From contig JAUCBJ010002768.1 of NCBI GenBank assembly GCA_032718475.1, positions 1-27,194 of the forward strand: a stretch of 27,194 nucleotides of DNA. Direction: 5' to 3'. The stretch comes from Nemertoderma westbladi. Taxonomy: Eukaryota > Xenacoelomorpha > Nemertodermatida > Nemertodermatidae. Position 1 is the first letter of the stretch. Every line of letters starts with the position of its first letter. This document shows, in pieces, positions 10,769-19,734 of this stretch. The notes beneath the pieces were generated by a model. That model searched no databases and was not told where the DNA came from. It saw only the letters and a list, made by a program, of their open reading frames with translations. Both the position numbers and the translations under genes were made by a program.

Positions 10769-10892
10769 CATTGATCTTACAATATTTTACATTGACCTTA
10801 CAATATTTTACATTGATTTTTTTTACAATATTTTACATTGAATTTATAGTATTTACATTGATTTTATATTATTTTACTTTGAATTATTAATT
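10764..10892. repeat. Short AT-rich tandem repeat (about 22 bp)
   Basis: Imperfect tandem copies of a unit containing TTTTACATTGA and TTACAATA, about five times. Internal length variation suggests slippage. Lies in the interior of the hAT element. Confidence 0.8.
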
Positions 10893-11545
10893 ATGATAAT
10901 ATTATGATTGGTATAGTCCAACGTAACATTAGGATTACCCCTAAATATTTGCAGCTTATTTCCATGGGGGTCCTTTATGTTACTTGGTTACAAACAGTAT
11001 TACACAATTACAATTACTACTCTAACCTAAATCTAATATAAAACGTTATTACAATACATTTACATACATGCATGTCACTGTAACATGCTCCTTTCCCTTA
11101 AAGACACTAGGATATTGCACCATAGGACCTAATGACGCGAAACCCCATTAGGTTTTTGGTTAACGTAGGTTTTTAGGTATGAGTCTAAAGGCTAAAAACC
11201 TAACTTTTGGCCAAAGTTATAGATTTTAGAAAACAATTATATTGAATTCCCTGTCGTTCAATGCCGAAGTACCATCTCGTCCCCATAAAAGGCCATAACG
11301 GGCCAGGCCATTCTCCACTCCACCCACCTTATTTCCCCCAAGGTTCTGATTCATCTCATTAGCAAACTTAGCTGTAGAAATTAAAAAAAATCCATTTGGT
11401 TCACAAAAAATTATAAAGTTTCATGGGTCATTTATTGTATTTCATTAATTATAGAAAATTCCGGTTCCGGCCGGAATATTCCGGCATGTTGGATTCCGGT
11501 TCCGGTTCCGGCCGGAATCAAAATATCGATTCCGGGACATCCCTA

Positions 11546-11743
11546 GTGGTTGGTGGGGCGAGTTAGGGTGGTTGGAGGGGCAAGTTAGGGTGGTTGGAGG
11601 GGCAAGTTAGGGTGGTTGGAGGGGCAAGTTAGGGTGGTTGGTGGGGCGAGTTAGGGTGGTTGGTGGGGCAAGTTAGGGTGGTTGGTGGGGCGAGTTAGGG
11701 TGGTTGGTGGGGCGAGTTAGGGTGGTTGGAGGGGCGAGCCAAG
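11546..11743. repeat. Continuation of the 22-bp satellite beyond the hAT insertion
   Basis: About nine more units of the same satellite. It begins with the 8-bp target duplication GTGGTTGG and ends at a GAGCCAA marker unit (about 11736), after which the sequence turns AT-rich. Several units here carry GGAGGGGCAAG variants that are rare in the main array. Confidence 0.95.
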
Positions 11744-12975
11744 GCATAATATATTTGTGATCCCTTATAAAATATTTATGACAAATATCATTCTAAAAAA
11801 CGAATTTTAGACGATTTTTAAAGAAAATCAAGATATATTATCAACACCATATCAATAGATTATCAAGAAGTTGTTAATTCGAATTCGAAGTTGAACGAAA
11901 TTGTTAAAATGTTAATATGTTGTCTGTATTTTAATTCTATAATAATTTGCATTAAACGAAATATGTCGCTCGCAAAATCTTGTATAAATACGGAACTAGA
12001 GATCAAATATAATCAACAACAATTAATTCGAATCGCTGTTATATTGGCGGCACAATTAGCGGATTTATAAGAAATAAAATCTAAATTTAAAAACTTTAAA
12101 TACTTAAATAAATATAATTAATTAAGTACCAGTAGCACTGCGTAATAATTGCCAATAACTAAGTACAAATAACGGATGGGGTCTAACAACTAACGCTAAT
12201 AATAAGGCAACTATATAGTTCCATCTATTTCTATTCAGAGAAATTCATAAAAAAAAAGCCGGAAATAGGACCGAACCGAATAATCCTCAAAATTTAATTA
12301 ATTATAAAATAATTCGGCATTAACTAACATCGTTAGTCATAGTACTAACTTCGGGTTGTTCTAGAAATTATAATAACCCAGCTGTTCATTCAAAAGGGAC
12401 ATAATGTAAACTTTACTGGATCTAGAAGTGTAACTTTACAATGACATTGAACTTGGAAATTAACTTGTGCAAGATACGCCACAATTACGGCATATTATTA
12501 TCAGTGTTGTGGGGTGGCAGAGCGACAGTGTTATACTTCGATGCTGTTATCATTTGCTATTTTAAAATTCGATAAAATCTACCAAGATTACAGTTTTTCT
12601 AAGAATGGTTTCATATGCGATGCTATGCGATTTTTATATTTTAAGTAATTTTCGTAATGATACAAATACACCATTTTGGAATTAAATTATAAACTCGTTC
12701 TCTCGCTACGTTCGTTCGTATTGGATCGGATCAGCACACTGTAAAATTGTCTTTACATTTGCGATGCATGATATTATGATATTGAGATATTATATATTGA
12801 GATTGATATATTGAGATTATATGTATGATATTATGATATTCAGTCTTAATTCAATACAAACAATCCAATTACATTACTAATCCAGCTCTGTAAAGCTACT
12901 GGAACAAAAATAATCAAAACAGATGGAAACAATATAATTATAATGAAGCTGTATATATTTGTTACTTACTAATGA
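11744..12975. other. Gene-free AT-rich region
   Basis: No coding frame above background. A small ATATTATGATATTGAGAT-type local repeat lies at about 12766-12845. Nothing else was recognised. Confidence 0.5.
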
Positions 12976-13001
12976 GGGGGGTGGGGGGGGGGGGGGGGGG
13001 G
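12976..13001. repeat. Poly-G tract
   Basis: Six G, one T, then 19 G. One of several long G/C homopolymers in the window (others at 30-43, 105-117, 15282-15298 and 19600-19616). Runs of this kind are also prone to sequencing length error. Confidence 0.95.
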
Positions 13002-13139
13002 TAAAGGGAGAAATAATATTAACATTGTAGTGAAAATAAATTTATTGGCTTTGCGATAATGGAAAATAAAAATACTAGGGAATACATTCAATGTATTGTG
13101 GGAGAAAATGTATTACATTAAATATATTACAAGCCAGAT

Positions 13140-13526
13140 AGGGGGGAACTTTCGACGCAATAATAATATATTTCCCCTCCGCAGGGGAAATTCGACGCAA
13201 ATAACAGCTGATTACTTCGGGTAAAATCGGTTTCAGTACACCCATTTGGCAATTTTTTTACAAACGAGAGGAAAGGAGCAGGTTACAGAGGAGGGATTTT
13301 CTAACCAAAACAATAAACGGCCACTTTACCCATTGAGGAAAAGGAGCAGGTTACAGAAGCGGGCTTTTCTAACCAAAACAATAAACGATCACCTCCAAGC
13401 ACGGTGGGTGTACTGAAAACGATTTGAGCTGATTACTCTTAAAAATACAACTGTAACCTGTTCTATTGTGTTTAATTTATTGTTTTGGTTAAAATAACGT
13501 GCCACTGTAACCTGCTCCTTTCCCTA
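13140..13526. repeat. Dispersed repeat cluster with the AGCAGGTTACAG box
   Basis: Two tandem copies (13268-13319 and 13335-13387) share GGAGCAGGTTACAGA and CTAACCAAAACAATAAACG. A third, inverted copy is at 13466-13525. An inner inverted pair built on TTTCAGTACACCCA lies at 13229-13250 and 13401-13424. Related sequence occurs at 18885-19085 and 19640-19733, so this is a dispersed foldback-type family. It is non-coding. Confidence 0.8.
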
Positions 13527-14032
13527 AATTGATAATTTAACATTGAGGCGGGATATGCGTCCAGTTTTCCCCTGTCTCGAAAAAGCAATTCAACGTATTG
13601 CAGAATAAAAGTATTAAATACGAAGGAAAGCAAATTTATAGAACTTTAGTTACAAATATTAGTAAACAATGCATTACGTATGCGGTGCGGTACAATAATA
13701 ACATACTAAATGTGGCAGGTTAAGTGGAATATAAATGGCGGGAAGATTGCCGTCTATAGTAACTAAAAGTGAGAGACCCGCGGTGTGTCAATGCGATGCG
13801 AGCGAACAAAATCTACGTGTCATAAACAGCCGAATAAAAGCAACACACTGAAAGTATTAAGTTGAGAAGTGCGGAAAACATAAATGGAAGAAATGTTGAG
13901 TCTCTAACCTTCATAACCCGTAACAACTACGGATGGGTTGGGTAGGTAATACAATTCATTTACGTAAATGGCAAATATAATCTACTGTGCAACCGTGCGA
14001 ACAGCCTATAGTGTATCCGATATTATTAGTAA
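13527..14032. other. Gene-free AT-rich region
   Basis: No credible coding frame, RNA gene or clear repeat is visible between the dispersed repeat cluster and the open frame at 14033. Confidence 0.45.
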
Positions 14033-14230
14033 AAAACTAAAATTGATATTCCATTAAAAAATATTCGTAACTGCAATAAAAAATTAGAAGACGAAATTAA
14101 AGTTATTAATGAAACAATCGATAGCGCCAAATGTTCCAAAGGTGAGGGACTGGGTAGTAGTAATGTCTCACAGAAACCAACACCAAATAATATCAGTTCA
14201 AAAACAAACACCAGAACATCTCAGTTCTAA
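14033..14230 (+). other. Open frame without ATG, uncertain coding status
   Basis: A plus-strand frame of about 65 codons, opened after a TAA at 14030-14032 and closed by a TAA at 14228-14230. It contains KKLEDEIKVINETIDSAK, which looks like a short coiled coil, then a Ser/Thr/Asn-rich part (GLGSSNVSQ, PTPNNISSK). There is no ATG at its head; an AG lies just before it at 14028-14029. It converges on the TBC1D10-type gene. It could be a terminal exon, a transposon remnant or an AT-rich chance frame. I do not recognise it. Confidence 0.2.
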
Positions 14231-14315
14231 TAAGGAATAAGGATTATCCGAATATAAAATGAAATAATTTATAAACTATTTACAAATCATCAGGGAAAAA
14301 TCATGATAATTTAAA

Positions 14316-15197
14316 TCAATTAAACGTTGATGATGAAGATGGGGTGACAGATAACAATTGGGACGGACTGGGACTTATTGTCAGCTTCCCGGGGCTGGTG
14401 GAGAGTTTACTGGTACTGGAGGAGAGTTTACCGGGACCGGTGGAGAGTTTACCCGCGGGACCGAGGGACAGCAGATGGCCCTCGGTGCGGGGGGGCGCGC
14501 GTTCCTGGGGCGACGTGTACCCGGGCGTCGCCTGGGGGCTGGTTGACTCGCTCTGCGACCCGCTACTCAGGGGACTCACCTTACCCGAGCGCTTAGCCCG
14601 CGGCAGCGGCGAGGCCTTCACTCTGAGTCCCGCTGTCGCTTTACCAGTCAGCATCCCGTTCTGCGTGAACTTGGCTATCTTTTTCTGCTCCATCGTCGCT
14701 ATATCCTTATCGCTGACGCCTAGACGCGCGCACTCTGCGAACAATACATCCGTCTGGAGGATAGGGGCCGTGTGCGGAATCTCACGAAGCGCGTTCACTA
14801 TCTCGTAGAGATCGTTGGCTCTTTCCAGTTGCGCTTTAGTTCCCAACACGGATTTAATCAGCGCCAAAGCGACGCGAAACAAAATGGATCGCTCCTCTAT
14901 AAAGAATCTATCCCATATACGGAGTACCGTCTCCCAGGGCAGGGAGCGGCAGTAGAGACACATGAACCAGTCCAGCATGTACAGCACCGGTTCCACTCTG
15001 TGGGTGCGCAGGTGTTTGTAGGTGGCAGGGAGGATCTGTTTGAGCAGCCCGTGGAGTATCTCCCCATCCAATTGCACTGAGACCAGCCCCTTACTGTAGT
15101 AGCCTTTGAGGTACCGGTCGCATATGCAGACCAGACACCAGAAGGCGTTCTCCGCTGGCATGTGCATCAGTAGTGTCGCGGCTACTGGGGCCTGGCC
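14316..15197 (-). CDS. TBC1D10/EPI64-type Rab GTPase-activating protein, exon 2 (C-terminal part)
   Basis: Second and last coding exon, residues 182-474 of a 474-residue protein. It begins after a good acceptor (a T-rich stretch ending TTTTCTCAG at 15198) with GQAPVAATLLMHMPAE, the strongly conserved middle of the TBC domain in vertebrate TBC1D10A/B/C. The TBC domain continues through QLDGEIL (about 223-229), PVLYMLDWFMC (251-261) and LPWETVLRIWDRFF (267-280) to about residue 300. The tail is Ser/Pro/Lys-rich, with a repeated GKLS motif at about 430-452. The protein ends STFN and TGA (14316-14318). TBC proteins stimulate GTP hydrolysis on Rab GTPases in membrane traffic; this subfamily is known from Rab27 and Rab35 studies. 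The PDZ-binding C-terminus of human EPI64 is not evident here. Assignment is by recognised sequence pattern. Confidence 0.93.
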   Translation of the reverse strand, partial: GQAPVAATLLMHMPAENAFWCLVCICDRYLKGYYSKGLVSVQLDGEILHGLLKQILPATYKHLRTHRVEPVLYMLDWFMCLYCRSLPWETVLRIWDRFFIEERSILFRVALALIKSVLGTKAQLERANDLYEIVNALREIPHTAPILQTDVLFAECARLGVSDKDIATMEQKKIAKFTQNGMLTGKATAGLRVKASPLPRAKRSGKVSPLSSGSQSESTSPQATPGYTSPQERAPPRTEGHLLSLGPAGKLSTGPGKLSSSTSKLSTSPGKLTISPSPSQLLSVTPSSSSTFN

Positions 15198-15281
15198 CTG
15201 AGAAAATAAAACATTATTAATTAATAGAGTTATACACCATGACCCGTAATATTGTGTCATTTTCTGATGACACGGACACCA

Positions 15282-15298
15282 CCCCCCCCCCCCCCCCC
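15282..15298. repeat. Poly-C tract in the intron
   Basis: Seventeen C in a row (poly-G on the coding strand of the gene), about 85 bp into the intron from the acceptor. Confidence 0.95.
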
Positions 15299-15312
15299 TC
15301 CAATTTTTATAC

Positions 15313-15367
15313 AGATCTTTATCATATTACTTGAAACAATATGCTTCAAGCAATATGATAAAGATCT
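15313..15367. repeat. Short hairpin-forming inverted repeat
   Basis: Arms 15313-15335 and 15345-15367 (23 bp, one mismatch), beginning AGATCTTTATCATATT, with a 9-base spacer. Lies in the intron; could be a tiny MITE remnant. Confidence 0.85.
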
Positions 15368-15567
15368 TTAGGGTCTTTGGGGATCTTTAGGATTTATAGG
15401 CTAGAAATAATGGAATAAGGGGTAACAAGGTGCCCAGAATCGAGTGGCGGGGTGTGTTTTTTGTAAAAACACGTGGAAACGGTCGAACTGGCGGGTTTAA
15501 GAAAGCCCGGGAAGCCAATTTTGAAAATCGGCTGTGATTGGCTGCTACATATTTGACGTCACTACGT

Positions 15568-16207
15568 AATTTTAGATCCATTAAATTACACATTTAATCA
15601 CAATCATTTCACACGTGGCTTATATTAATTGAAAACGGAGAGTCTTGCGCGTCTTTTGACACCACAATTAATTACATTTATGATGACGAACTATGATAAA
15701 TACTGTTGCAATTTTGTAAACTTGGTACTTGGTAAAATTGCCTGAGCCCACACGCAAGCTCTCACCAACTCATCCATAGCCACCTATTGCATTGTAGTAT
15801 CGGAGTATTGCTGTATTGCAGCATAAGTTCATTAAATTGAAATGTGTACCGGTCAGAGGTTCGTAGCGTAAGAGTGGTACAGCGGTAGGTTTACTCAACT
15901 TAATTAACTTAAGCAACAATACAGCAATAGGCCTACTCCGATACTACAATGCAATAGGTGGCTAGTGTGAGGGGTCAGCATACAGGTTGCATAGGGGGTC
16001 AGGCAATCTACAAAGTTTGCAAAATTGCAAACACTATTTTATCAATGTTCGTGATCATGAATTTATTTCATTGTAGTGTTAAAAGACGCGCAAGACTCTC
16101 CACTCTCCGCTTTCAATTGATATAGGCCCTAAGCCACGTGTGAAATGATTGAGATTAAATCATTTCGATTAGATCAATTAAATGTGTATTTGAATGGATC
16201 TAAAATT
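15568..16207. mobile_element. Foldback (long imperfect palindrome) element in the intron
   Basis: Outer arms 15568-15663 and 16076-16207 are reverse complements with some indels. They share AATTTTAGATCCATT, CAATCATTTCACACGTGGCT and GGAGAGTCTTGCGCGTCTTT. Inner arms 15780-15818 and 15917-15962 share CCACCTATTGCATTGTAGTA and, apart from a short insertion, TCGGAGTATTGCTGTATTG. Weaker pairing (ATTGCCTGAGCCC with its complement) joins the two sets. No transposase is encoded. This suits a non-autonomous foldback or MITE-like element; the superfamily and target duplication were not resolved. Confidence 0.8.
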
Positions 16208-16636
16208 TTGGCTCTAGCTGCAAGGGGCGTCAAAACGCATTTTTTTTTAAATATTACAATTCAATATAGTCCACCCAAAATGTATCTTACATTTTTTTTC
16301 TACTATATCGCTCTTTGGTGCAGTAAGAATTTCAAATTGTTGACTTCCAAGCCAGTACCCCCCCCCTTAAAAGCAGTTAAGTTAACTAATTGATTCTCCA
16401 AAGGATATCAAGAGATGGAAAAATAACACAAACAGATATTAGCTAAAATACTGTAATAACAAGTACCGGTACGGTACTGTAAAAATATGTACCGGTAGAA
16501 TCCGTTAAATTAAAGTTTTCTAAAGACACAAAATACGAGTTATTTGTACTTTGTTTTTTTGCCTGTCTTCCTTCCTATACTTTTGCGATACAGGCCCTAA
16601 TTCATTAATTTAACCAAATAAATAATAAAAATCAAC

Positions 16637-17179
16637 CTGACAGTAGCCGTCGTCGGCTCGGAACAGAGTGTAAGCCTTGAGAACGCGGAACAAATCCTGT
16701 TGCCCGAAACCCCCCTCCTCCGCAAATATTTCGTGTTCCGGAAACTGACGATGCAAATCCTTCTCGATGATGTTGACCCATCGAGGGTCGCCCTCCTGAG
16801 CGTCCAGTTCTCGGAACAAGTTGGGGAACTTATCGAGTCGTTCCGAGGCCTGACACAGATGCGTCCAGGCCTTCATCCTCATCGACTGCGGGATCCCTTT
16901 CGCGCATCGCTCTAGAACTTTCTTCCGTCGTTTCGCCAACCACTTCTTCCATTCCGTTTGATCCAACATGCCGATCCATTTAACTTCCCGCTCGCGTATT
17001 TTCTCGACCGGCAATCGGTTCGTGTCCGGCGAAGATTTAAATTGTTTTCCGCCTGGGAAGAAGCCGTATCTGTCGGGTTGGGGGAGATCATGAAGGTCTA
17101 GTCCGTTTACCGGCTGTGCTGGGTCAGACGGTTCCATGTCCAGATCCAGTCTGGAAGACCCCGCCACCGGCTCCGACAT
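16637..17179 (-). CDS. TBC1D10/EPI64-type Rab GTPase-activating protein, exon 1 (N-terminal part)
   Basis: First coding exon, residues 1-181. The ATG at 17177-17179 is preceded in frame by a TAG at 17195-17197, so the start is well supported unless a splice site intervenes. After an acidic, Pro-rich lead comes DRYGFF (36-41), typical of the TBC1D10 group. KWIGMLDQTEWKKW leads into RCAKGIPQSMRMKAW (91-105), where the TBC domain begins. The arginine-finger motif IEKDLHR is at 138-144 (R144). GHGQQDLFRVLKAYTL-like sequence follows (GFGQQDLF, 157-164). The glutamine-finger motif GYCQ ends the exon: Q181 is its last codon, directly before the donor GT. Both catalytic fingers are present, so the GAP is predicted to be active. 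Vertebrate TBC1D10A, B and C are paralogues, so the symbol is given at family level. Confidence 0.94.
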
Positions 17180-17640
17180 TGACTGATTCTTCCTCTACCA
17201 GTCTACCAGTCTAGGCCTATAGCATATCCAATATCACAGTTTTATCCTGTTATCAGATTATCAGTAAGCCCACGGTAAGTTGCCTAATCCTGTATTCTGC
17301 CTGTCTGCTACCGGGTAATTGACAAAATATAAATAATAGGCCTCGGCCTGCCTACCTAACCCTCAGACCCTGGCCTACACACTACAGTTGACAGTCTGAG
17401 AGTAATAAATACTGAAATACAGAAATATGTACGGTACGGTCTGACGGTACCGTACCGCGGGGGCGGGGTACAGGGTACGGTCAGCAGGAGTCATATTTCT
17501 GTATTTCTGGTGCCCATTCAGCCATTCGAAGTCGGTTTGGTTGGAATCCTTTCCAGCTTCAGAGCTTTCAAGTTTCACTTTTACTTTGCAGTGCTAGTGG
17601 AAGTGGGATTACATGATTAGGCCTACCGGTACGGGTACCG
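17180..17640 (-). promoter_or_regulatory. Presumed 5' UTR and promoter region of the TBC1D10-type gene
   Basis: Sequence upstream of the start codon. A GGGGGCGGGG word (GC-box-like) lies at about 17459-17468, next to dense GTACGGTACGG/TACCGTACC words. An inverted repeat, 17411-17429 with 17491-17510 (GAAATACAGAAATATG and its complement), encloses this block. No TATA box at a sensible distance was seen. The transcription start is not known. Confidence 0.35.
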
Positions 17641-18837
17641 GTTGTCGGTTTGTTCAGTCAGTCAGTTGTTTATGATATTCTACGATTTCTCATTTTGACT
17701 TTCCTCGTGCTGTCGTGTTGTCTTTTTCTTGTGAAAATCGCAACAGAAAATAATTGGATTGCGTTTTGGTCTACCGGTATGTATGTACCGCTGTACCTTA
17801 AGTCACCCACATCCTGACATCAGCGGCCTAAGGACTGAACTACACAGCAGGTAGCGTTAATCAGCTGTTATTAAAGCAGGAGTGAAAGTGGAAAAGAAAT
17901 CCTGAAATCCCGCAAAGTTTTAACATGGCCGAGTAACTACAGTAGAGTTCTGAATCAGCTATAATTCAATTGTGGTGTGCTACTGCCTCAACTTATACAG
18001 TTACAGTTCATAAGTCCATTATTTTGATTGCCAATCTCCCGTCCTTCCATGCATCATCAACCAATCAAAGGATCAAAGCAAAGAACCAAAGGGAAGAAAC
18101 CTTGAAATCCCAATGTTATGCAGCAACAACGCAAAGCATTCCCTCTGGGAATATTGTAGCAAACTAGCAAACATAAACATATTCCACGCAATGAACTTAC
18201 TTTCTGTAAGGAGGTGGACCGCGACCGGTACTAGAACTAAAAGGCCATGTAGCCGTGTGAGAGTGGAGGAATAATATACAAAAACAGCCAATACGCAATA
18301 CGCTATTTAAAAAGAGAAATTATACAAAAATAATATGGGGAGAGTTCTAAAAATCATCACTAGGGATGTTTGAGAGGAGAGTGAAAAGATTCTCTCATTT
18401 CGTTATTTATTCTTCGTTAAAGCCGAAACTTGGCAGATATGTACTAGTAAACCATCCGTCCGTAGCGTATATCTCCAGTCTACCGCTTGTTGGCGAGATG
18501 TCTGAAATTATTATAATACTTTCGACCTTGGTATTTATACCTGGCACTTTCTTTTCTACTCCACAGTTTCTGTGAGGGCTTACACCACATATACAAAAGA
18601 AAATGCAATAATAACAGAATTGTTCCACTGATAGAGCAAACGTACGACCGTACGCGTACATTTTTGTACAGATAGTATGGGAAGTGTTTAAGGTTAAGGA
18701 CAAATCAACCAATCATAACCAAGTTTAAGAACGTGCTAAGCTAGTGTTGTATCAGGAGCAGCGCATAAACGATTTACTCAAATACGATTGATCCAAATAA
18801 TATAGCTATACGGACTTTAGTATCACCCACTCACTGG
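17641..18837. other. Gene-free region
   Basis: Only short open frames (101 codons or fewer) with no family resemblance. A lone TAGGGATGT at 18362 resembles a hAT terminus but is not followed by the CCGG-rich subterminal sequence. Nothing else was recognised. Confidence 0.45.
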
Positions 18838-19158
18838 GTGAGCACAAAACGAAGACCAAAGACCTAAAGACTAAAGACCAATGTTTATTGTTTTGGTTCC
18901 CCCAACACGCCTCTGTAACCTGCTCCTTTACTAACCTGCTCCTTTAAATGGCAATGGGAGCTAACTCGACTTAACCCCTTTGATTTGTACAGGTCCAAAA
19001 GAACGTTAGGTCCCATTACCATTTAAATGAGCAGGTTAGTAAAGGAGCAGGTTACAGAGGCGTGTTGGTGGAACCAAAACAATAAGCGAAAGTCAACAAA
19101 TGTTACAATATTATGCAGGTTACTTAATTGGGTATTTGGTCTTTGTTTCGTACTCACA
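18838..19158. mobile_element. Foldback/MITE-like element with near-identical 75-bp arms
   Basis: Arms 18885-18959 and 19011-19085 are reverse complements with 3 mismatches in 75, separated by a 51-bp loop. Each arm contains GTAACCTGCTCCTTTA and TTATTGTTTTGGTTCC, the signature of the repeat cluster at 13140-13526. A further outer pair (18838-18863 with about 19132-19157, GTGAGCACAAAACGAAGACC and its complement) matches at about 22 of 26. The high arm identity suggests a young or gene-converted element. No protein is encoded. Confidence 0.88.
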
Positions 19159-19307
19159 ACCAATCACCATTTAGTATTAAAACGGATTCACTGGCTAACG
19201 TAAGGGTCAAAACTACATGGCACAGGTAAACACATTGGAAATTCAACGTTTCGTGAAAATTATAATACATTTTAGGATATTATTTTTGTTCCACTTACAG
19301 TAGGCCC

Positions 19308-19440
19308 TCCTCACACTGAGCAACTTTTGTTTCTGCAATTTGCTTATGAAACAAAAGTTGCTCCGTGTGAGAGGGTCAGCAATAAGTTGCCGGACACACT
19401 CAGAAACATTGCGCAACAAAAGTTTCTGTGTGTGAGGAGT
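19308..19440. mobile_element. Small palindromic element built on GCAACTTTTGTTTC
   Basis: Arms 19310-19333 and 19348-19371 match at 23 of 24 with a 14-bp loop. A further CTCCTCACAC (about 19306) pairs with GTGTGAGGAG (about 19430), and the GCAACAAAAGTTTCTG core recurs near 19414. This nested symmetry fits a small MITE. Boundaries are approximate. Confidence 0.65.
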
Positions 19441-19599
19441 CCAGCATCGAGTTGCCGTAACATTTTTAAATATTCCCAGCAACATTTTTATAATGTATAT
19501 TTATTTATTACTTATAAAAAAGTATAACTTTTTCACTATTCTCGAGGCATTGTATTCTTTCCCGAGCGACAGTTCAAATTATAAAACTTACCCAGATAT

Positions 19600-19733
19600 G
19601 GGGGGGGGGGGGGGGGTGGATTCATTCATCTACAGAGGAAAATCGACTTAAATAACAGCGGATTACTCGCAGAAATAAAACTGCCACCTGTTCTATTGAC
19701 TCTCGTTTATTGGTAGGCCAATGTTTAGAATAA
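19600..19733. repeat. Poly-G tract followed by a copy of the dispersed repeat family
   Basis: Seventeen G (19600-19616), then ATCGACTTAAATAACAGC and GGATTACTCGCAGAAATAAA, close to 13190-13215 and 13430-13470. CACCTGTTCTATTG follows. The same order (G tract, CGAC-CAAATAACAGC, ACCTGTTCTATTG) occurs at 12976-13480, so both are copies of one family. Confidence 0.65.
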
Positions 19734-19734
19734 C

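Larger units (their letters stand above)
9763..11545. mobile_element. hAT-type DNA transposon (non-autonomous) inserted in the satellite
   Basis: The ends are identical 17-bp terminal inverted repeats, TAGGGATGTCCCGGAAT. The element is flanked by an exact 8-bp duplication GTGGTTGG (9755-9762 and 11546-11553). An 8-bp target duplication with a TAGGG-type terminus is the hallmark of the hAT superfamily. Both subterminal regions are packed with GGAATTCCGG/CCGGCCGGAA words, as expected of transposase-binding subterminal repeats. The right flank restarts the satellite unit exactly 8 bp earlier than the left flank stopped, which supports a real insertion. At 1783 bp with no recognisable transposase it is likely non-autonomous. 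It contains a SINE-like segment (9995-10205), an unidentified broken reading frame (10400-10768) and a small tandem repeat (10764-10892). The remaining interior (10893-11450) shows no gene. Confidence 0.9.
15198..16636 (-). other. Intron of the TBC1D10-type gene
   Basis: A 1439-bp phase-0 intron. The donor reads CAG|GTTGAT (GT at 16635-16636) and the acceptor TTTTCTCAG|GGC. It contains a poly-C tract (15282-15298), a short hairpin (15313-15367) and a 640-bp imperfect palindrome (15568-16207). Removing it joins GYCQ to GQAP, as in the family. Confidence 0.9.

Noticed and set aside
14344-15080. Plus-strand open frames up to 154 codons
   Set aside because: They are antisense shadows of TBC1D10-type exon 2, which has strong family similarity on the minus strand.
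18362-18575. TAGGGATGT as a third hAT terminus, and the 69-codon frame that overlaps it
   Set aside because: It lacks CCGG-rich subterminal sequence and I found no inverted partner; the frame resembles no family.
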